A stretch of 64,000 nt of DNA from positions 11,296,710-11,360,709 of the forward strand of contig OU862910.1 of the NCBI GenBank assembly GCA_917880885.1, in the 5' to 3' direction. Position numbers and translations under genes: made by a program. The stretch comes from Limnephilus marmoratus. Its lineage: Eukaryota; Arthropoda; Insecta; Trichoptera; Limnephilidae. Below the pieces are notes generated by a model. The model was not told the DNA's origin and did not search any database. It saw nothing but the letters and a program-made list of their open reading frames with translations. Below are positions 58,786 through 64,000 of the stretch, piece after piece; position 1 is the first letter of the stretch; every line of letters begins with the position of its first letter.

Positions 58786-59456
58786 AAATATATGTATATC
58801 TATTTTTGGTGAGTTTCCAGCGTTTATAAATATTTTTTTCTAAAAGAGCTGCATCTTATTTATTTTACAGAATTTTAAATATGAATTCTGTGTAAGTGAC
58901 TAACAAGGCGTAATTTCCCCGTCAGTCAAATATCAATTTAACTTTTTCAATGCAATTCATTAACCTCTTGGCCTTTTGACTCTAAACTGCAGATTAGCTA
59001 ATTTTCCTTATTTCTTGGAAGTAATGATGCAGTTATATAAATGTGGTATCTCCAGCAACACTCACCGCTTTAATTAATATAAGTTTTAACAGGAGGTCAC
59101 CATGAATCATATCTTAGTTTGGGAAAGAACTACTATTTCATTTGCTGGTGTAAAACTTTTGTTTGTATTGGCTCATGAGTTCATTTCCTTGATGATTTTG
59201 TGAATAACTAAGTCAATATTGCTGTTATATGGTTGAAGATTCAGAATCCCATTTTCATATCTGTTGTACGAGCAATTGATGATGCAGCCAAAACAAACAG
59301 TCTGTGTCCAATGAGACGGAAGTTTCCTGCCATCATCGTAGCTTTGAATATTGAACAATACAATTGGTAGGTACAACAAAAAAATTACAAGGTCAAAAAG
59401 TGAAGTTAAATCCTGGCAACTAACCTAGCGTGGAATGCCTTAAAACTCTGTCAAAA
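58786..59456. other. AT-rich intergenic DNA
   Basis: No gene or element recognised. Confidence 0.45.
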
Positions 59457-60177
59457 CCATAGACATATGAATATTAATAGACCAGAACATAAAGGTGAGG
59501 GGAAGAAACCAACTGCAGCGGGACGCAGAGCGGGAAGATGAATTCGGTGATATGTGATTCGTCAATAACTCAATCTGATATATGGGGCATCTCGCATTAT
59601 AATATCACCATTCAGTTCTTAAAAGTAAACTCTGCTCTTTAATGAATAGACCTTTTTACATGGGAGCGCGAATTGCTCGCCGCGAAATGAACAAATTCCA
59701 AATACAGCAAAGTAAAGTTCGCCTATTTTCATAGTCCAATATTTTGTTGACGTATTTAGTTAAGACACTTTTACAAATGTTTCATAATTTACTTACCCCA
59801 CAAAACAGCGACGAGCAACACACCATGTGTCTCGAGTGATAGTGTGTGTTACAAAAACGACCATATTATGTGATCTGAATAAGCTTATAATAAAGTAAAA
59901 TAATGCTTTCCTATGGAATGTAATACGACAATTGGGTTTATTCTCTTTTTCACTTCTATTTTTACACGGTTTCAAAACACAAGCCACTATTTTTGCCGTG
60001 TTATTTCATAAAATGCACCGATGAGTGCTCGACGCTGGCTCGCAGAAGAATGATGACATCACATTTTTTAGATTCACGCGAAGCCATACTCGATCCCAGC
60101 CGGTTCCAATGGAACCGGTATGGGGAGGGGGAAATAATACGCTTAGGGCAGGTCTATTAATATTCATATGTCTATGG
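59457..60177. mobile_element. DNA element with perfect 27-bp terminal inverted repeats
   Basis: Ends 'ccatagacatatgaatatta' then 'atagacc' are repeated perfectly in inverted orientation (59457-59483 and 60151-60177). TCAAAA flanks both sides (59451-59456 and 60178-60183), a possible 6-bp target duplication. 721 bp, no transposase recognised, so the superfamily is open. Confidence 0.7.
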
Positions 60178-60534
60178 TCAAAACGCTTCTTGCTTCAGAA
60201 TACTCTTACTTTGAGCAGGGGCAGATCTAGGATTCAAAAGGCAGTCGGCAAACATTACCAAGGGACTGGATTTGAAGACAAAATACCCATGGACGCACTT
60301 AAACCTACAAGAAAAGAACATAAAATGTTTCTTTAATTTTATTGAATGAGTCCAAGCCAAGACAGTGCTCCAACAAAATCGTGATTTGGAGATTATTAAA
60401 ATTAGAAATAAATATATCGCTATTATTATTTTGAATTGTGGTGTGAAGATATATTTTCCATTTGGAAAGGTCAAATAAAAATTAAATATATACATTTTAA
60501 ACTAAATAAATATAAAATTAAAAATACAGACTTT

Positions 60535-60725
60535 TGGAAAATGCAAAAGTTGGGGACGTCCGAGGAAGACATGGCACGACCAAGTGAATCAGATACTTGA
60601 GTCAGGCAATGTGAAGAGTCGGAATAAATGTGGACGAGGCAAGGAGTGTGTGCCAAGGTCGAGTTGTTTGGCGGTCCGTCTTCTCTGCCTACCCCTGCGG
60701 GAGAACGGCATGATGGTTGGTTAGT
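60535..60725 (+). pseudogene. LINE C-terminal and 3' end remnant
   Basis: Translation gives RGRPRKTWHDQVNQILESG, the usual last block of several insect non-LTR ORF2 proteins. The 3' sequence 'cgtcttctctgcctacccct' and 'gcgggagaacggcatgatgg' follows. The remainder of the element is absent. Confidence 0.6.
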
Positions 60726-60844
60726 TAGACTTTTATGAAAAGATCAAATTTTCCATATAAATAGAATCAGATATATTTATCCGAGATGCTATCTAGGTTA
60801 CAAGCCAGTTCTTAGAATGATTGTTTACAATGAAAAGGGTAGAG

Positions 60845-61095
60845 GTTGCCTGTGATATGGAAAAATTAGTTGAAAATAATATTGTTAATTCTAAAAATAT
60901 GGGATTGCCAATTTTAACAGTTTCTTGGAAGGTGGCAATGGCTGAATTGGTAAAAGCGCACATCCTGGTTAGACAAGAGGTTCTGGGTTTGAGTCCCAGT
61001 TGCGGCCTTTCTATTCTTCTGCTTCTGTTCTCTTTCATATTTTCGCTTAGATTATTAGTATTATCTTCTTCTTCAATGATATATACATATATTAC
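60845..61095 (+). repeat. tRNA-related repeat, family D, copy 2
   Basis: Same module order as 37298-37540: 'ataatattgttaattctaa', 'aaggtggcaatggctgaatt', 'tctgggtttgagtcccagtt', 'tgttctctttcatattttcg', 'attatcttcttcttcaat'. Sequence identity is high enough to align by eye along about 240 bp. Confidence 0.7.
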
Positions 61096-62039
61096 ATTGA
61101 TGGGAATAACCTTCAAAAGTTATAAAAAGAGAGTTGTTCATATAAAAAATTGAATAAACATTTTTTTAATGAGTAGCTAATACCTACAGGGATTTAAAAA
61201 TAATTGCGAATACCCACATTGGTCCCAGTTCCTCAATAATCTGGAAGCCTGTGTAACTACAGCATCTCCAACTGGAGAATAGGTAAGTCAAGAGGGTGAA
61301 GGGAGTGGAAAATTTGTTATACTTTCACAAAGATAAGGGAAAAGCGCAGCAGGTGAATTTTTTTCTAGGTCGGAGGGCAAACCAATAAATGATTTTGTTT
61401 TTGGGAAAGTCAGTATCCCAACTAGTCTTGGGTCGATCGTGAATGGCTCACTCGTCGAAACCCGCTCACAAACCACTCACCAAAGAGCGAGAGGGTTATT
61501 TTTCATCAGCACCCGGCTGCTGGCTGCCGGTGTGGCAAGGCGAGCGACCATCTAAAATAGGCTATTATAGCGGTTCCAGTTACCGGAGACCTAAATGAAA
61601 GTTGAAACCTGAAAAAGCCTCAATAGTTTTGTTATCATTCTATATATAACATACCAAAAAATTTAGTATAACTGGGCTTACATTAATTACCTACATGATC
61701 AATTTTTCTTCCAATCTAGACCTCTCCCCCGCCCTTGGTGAGATAAATTTGGGCCACTTCGTTCTTTCAAGTGAGATTTTGCTGGACCCCTCCCCCCTTT
61801 TGATCTCACGTAATTATTGTATGCCCCCTAAGGAAATGTTTATATTAGATATATATTTTTTTAAAGTTTTCTTTATTCATTGAATTGTTTGTTACATGAA
61901 TGTAGGATTTTTCGACTACCAGGCTAGGCACATGTAGGGCTTCCAATCCCACAGCCTGAATTCAATGTCGGTATTTGCGGGACTACGAATTTTCAATCCC
62001 GCGGGATCTCGGTATTTTTGGGATCCCGCATATTGAAAA
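61096..62039. other. intergenic DNA, no gene seen
   Basis: Between the SINE and the satellite. Short open frames are without recognisable motif. Confidence 0.45.
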
Positions 62040-62329
62040 TATTCACATTTATATAAGGCAAATAAAACAATGAATTAATCAACTCCACATTTATTTACGT
62101 CGGTATATATTACTATTAATATGAGATCAATCAAATTACACCGTTTATTTGTAACAAAAAAAGAATGAATTAATCAACTAACTACACATTTATTAAAGTA
62201 TCACTATTAGTATGAGATCAATCAAATTACTCCGTTTATTTATCACAAAAACCCTATGACTTATCAATTAACTCCATATTTATTTACGTATTACTACTAA
62301 TTTGCCCTCTTCACAAGAAAGGAGACCCT

Positions 62330-63067
62330 ATGAACTGCTCTAACTATAGGGGCATAACGCTGCTGAATATCTCATACAAGATCCTATCAAATGTACTGTG
62401 TGGTAGGCTTATGAAATATTCGGATGGCATAATTGGCCAATATCAAACTGGGTTCCGTAAGGGGAAATCTACAACTGATCAAATCTTTTCACTGAGACAG
62501 ATACTGGAAAAATCAATAGAATTTAATGTTGATACATACCATCTCTTCATAGATTTTAAGGCTGCCTATGACACGGTAAATAGAGAAAGACTGTACAGAG
62601 CCTTGGATGAATTTAATATCCCAAGAAAACTGGTAAACTTAGTAAGGCTCACAATGTCTAATGTTGAGTGCCGAGTCAGAATACAACAGGATCTGTCAGA
62701 CACCCTAAAGCCCTTCAATGGACTAAGACAAGGAGATGCACTTGCCTGCATTTTATTCAATTTAGCGCTGGAAAAGGCCATCCGAAATGCAGGTATACAA
62801 ACCACAGGCCATATTTTTAACAAGTCTGTTCAGCTCCTTGCTTATGCTGACGATATAGATATCATCGCACGCTCAGAATATGAACTAAAATCGGCGTTTA
62901 AAAGCTTAGCTACGTCGGCAAGGAACATGGGATTGGTCATCAACGAGGGGAAGACAAAATATATGCCCGTACATGGACGCCAAAAACCACCAAGTATACA
63001 GATAGATAATTATACATTTGAAACTGTCAACGAGTTTGTATATCTCGGTACTATTGGTGACGAATGA
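62330..63067 (+). CDS. RTE-type LINE reverse transcriptase, N-terminal fragment
   Basis: The frame is open from about 62300 without a natural start. It holds the RT fingers/palm with the catalytic residues (D in 'FIDFKAAYDT' and DD in 'LLAYADDIDI') and ends 'EFVYLGTIGDE' eleven codons after losing frame. It would need the missing N-terminus for target-site cleavage. Confidence 0.9.
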   Translation: MNCSNYRGITLLNISYKILSNVLCGRLMKYSDGIIGQYQTGFRKGKSTTDQIFSLRQILEKSIEFNVDTYHLFIDFKAAYDTVNRERLYRALDEFNIPRKLVNLVRLTMSNVECRVRIQQDLSDTLKPFNGLRQGDALACILFNLALEKAIRNAGIQTTGHIFNKSVQLLAYADDIDIIARSEYELKSAFKSLATSARNMGLVINEGKTKYMPVHGRQKPPSIQIDNYTFETVNEFVYLGTIGDE

Positions 63068-63629
63068 CAACAATGTATCCAGCGAAATCAAAAGAAGAAT
63101 AGTAGCTGCAAATCGATACTACTTTGGGCTACAGAAGCATATGAAATCTCGCCACCTTACCAGAAGAACTAAAGTCCTGCTTTACAAGACCCTTATACGA
63201 CCTGTTCTTATGTATGGTTCGGAATGCTGGACAATCAGTAAGGGTGATGAAGGAGCCCTAGAAAGTTTTGAAAGGAAGGTGCTGCGAAGGATTTACGGCC
63301 CAGTCTGTGATAATGGAGAATGGCGTATCAGATACAACCAGGAGCTATACGATCTTTACGAGGACCCTAATATCTCCAAGGAAATCAAAACTGGAAGACT
63401 CAGGTGGGCTGGACATATCCAGAGAATGAGCGAAGGAGATATTCCAAAGCGAATTATGGATGGTGCACCTGGGGGTCGGAGAAGAGTTGGAAGACCAAAG
63501 CTTCGATGGCTGGATGGAGTGGTGAAGGATGCAAGCACCATCGGCATCCGAAACTGGCGCAACGCAGCACAACACCGACAGTCATGGAGGCAGGCTCTGC
63601 TGGAGGCCAAGACCCGACCTGGGTTGTAG
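63018..63629 (+). CDS. RTE-type LINE ORF2 C-terminal part
   Basis: True homology starts near 63058 ('VTNDNNVSSEIKRRI'); earlier residues are out of frame. It carries 'KVLLYKTLIRPVLMYGSECW', 'RKVLRRIYGPV' and 'WRQALLEAKTRPGL' at the C-terminus, a layout common in RTE-type ORF2. No Cys-rich end is seen. Confidence 0.88.
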   Translation: MKLSTSLYISVLLVTNDNNVSSEIKRRIVAANRYYFGLQKHMKSRHLTRRTKVLLYKTLIRPVLMYGSECWTISKGDEGALESFERKVLRRIYGPVCDNGEWRIRYNQELYDLYEDPNISKEIKTGRLRWAGHIQRMSEGDIPKRIMDGAPGGRRRVGRPKLRWLDGVVKDASTIGIRNWRNAAQHRQSWRQALLEAKTRPGL

Positions 63630-63800
63630 AGCCACAGATGATGATGATGATGATGATTACTACTAGTATGAGATCAATCAAATTACACCGTTTATGTATC
63701 ACACAAAAAGAGTGATTTAATCAACTAACTCCACATTTATTTACATATTACTATTAGTATGGGTACAATCAAATTACACCGTTTTTTCTTCAAACACAGT

Positions 63801-64000
63801 AACAAATACTGAATAAAAAACGAAACAAATCTTCTTCAAAAAATACAAAAAGAAAATTAAAAAATCAACCAAAAAAAAACACATTTTAAACAGAAAATTT
63901 ACAAAGGATATATGTTACTTTAATTATTAAGTTTGTCAGCTTTTTTAACTGAAAATGTTTCCGAAGGAAACACAACATGTCCAAACTGTCGTCTGCCAAA
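63801..64000. other. AT-rich end of window
   Basis: A-rich, with no gene or element recognised. Confidence 0.5.

Larger units (their letters stand above)
62300..63655 (+). mobile_element. 5'-truncated RTE-type LINE
   Basis: Encodes the RT palm onward: 'FIDFKAAYDTVNR', 'GLRQGDALACILFN', catalytic 'YADD' near 62848, then 'YGSECWTIS', 'RLRWAGHIQRM', 'GRPKLRWLDGV' and a stop at 63627-63629, followed by an (ATG)n-type tail at 63638-63656. A 10-bp duplication ATTACTACTA flanks it (62290-62299 and 63656-63665). The frame is complete to the stop except for one extra base near 63055 that splits it into 62330-63067 and 63018-63629. Short microsatellite tails are typical of RTE-clade LINEs. Confidence 0.9.
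62060..63800. repeat. satellite-like array of about 95-105-bp units, interrupted
   Basis: Units contain 'ccacatttatttacgt', 'attactattagtatgagatc' and 'aatcaaattacaccgtttat'. About four to five units are visible: 62085-62175, 62175-62265, 62265-62299 continued at 63656-63715, and 63715-63790. The RTE-type LINE is inserted in the third unit. Confidence 0.75.

Noticed and set aside
60821..61153. 110-residue open frame on the + strand
   Set aside because: It runs straight through a tRNA-related repeat (60845-61095), so it is not a host gene.

Overview
The window is animal nuclear DNA, almost certainly from an arthropod and most likely an insect. It is AT-rich, its genes have GT-AG introns of up to about 7 kb, and the intergenic and intronic DNA is crowded with transposable elements. 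The order or species cannot be fixed from the sequence alone.

Three host genes can be read end to end. COG3 (Golgi tethering complex subunit 3) lies on the + strand in 12 exons from 8940 to 32077; the exons join in one frame to 854 residues. PMPCB (beta subunit of the mitochondrial processing peptidase) is a single-exon gene on the - strand (33700 to 32279) that meets COG3 tail to tail about 200 bp apart. SLC25A32 (mitochondrial folate/FAD-type carrier) starts on the + strand at 35055, divergent from PMPCB. It has a notable 3' end: its fifth exon either runs on to a stop at 43814, or can splice from an internal donor at 43700 to a second terminal exon at 50498-50648. The two 3' ends encode alternative versions of the same last part of the carrier. 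A fourth gene is suggested by a GC-rich, donor-terminated first coding exon at 2460-2615 (- strand) that would continue off the left edge. PMPCB and SLC25A32 both act in mitochondria; COG3 acts at the Golgi; no shared pathway is implied.

The rest is mostly mobile DNA. Left arm (1-8.9 kb): short tRNA-related repeats, Helitron-like pieces, and a 2.16-kb hAT-type element (5475-7631, 8-bp target duplication) carrying two tandem blocks of decayed C2H2 zinc fingers. COG3 introns: a CR1/Jockey-type LINE (12.6-13.8 kb); a nested stack in intron 5 (pogo-like element containing a small TA-flanked MITE and a nearly fresh Ty1/copia element with 190-bp LTRs); an internally deleted Ty3/gypsy element in intron 6; large palindromes at 25.6-26.2 kb and 26.9-27.2 kb. 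SLC25A32 introns: tRNA-related repeats, a PIF/Harbinger-type MITE and a hAT MITE. Right arm (43.8-64 kb): a minisatellite seeded by the carrier exon, hAT, TTAA-flanked, Tc1-like and pogo-like elements, several LINE tails, and a 5'-truncated RTE-type LINE inserted in a satellite array.

The target-site duplications and terminal repeats quoted were read directly from the sequence. Family assignments rest on recognisable protein motifs and terminal features, not on database searches.
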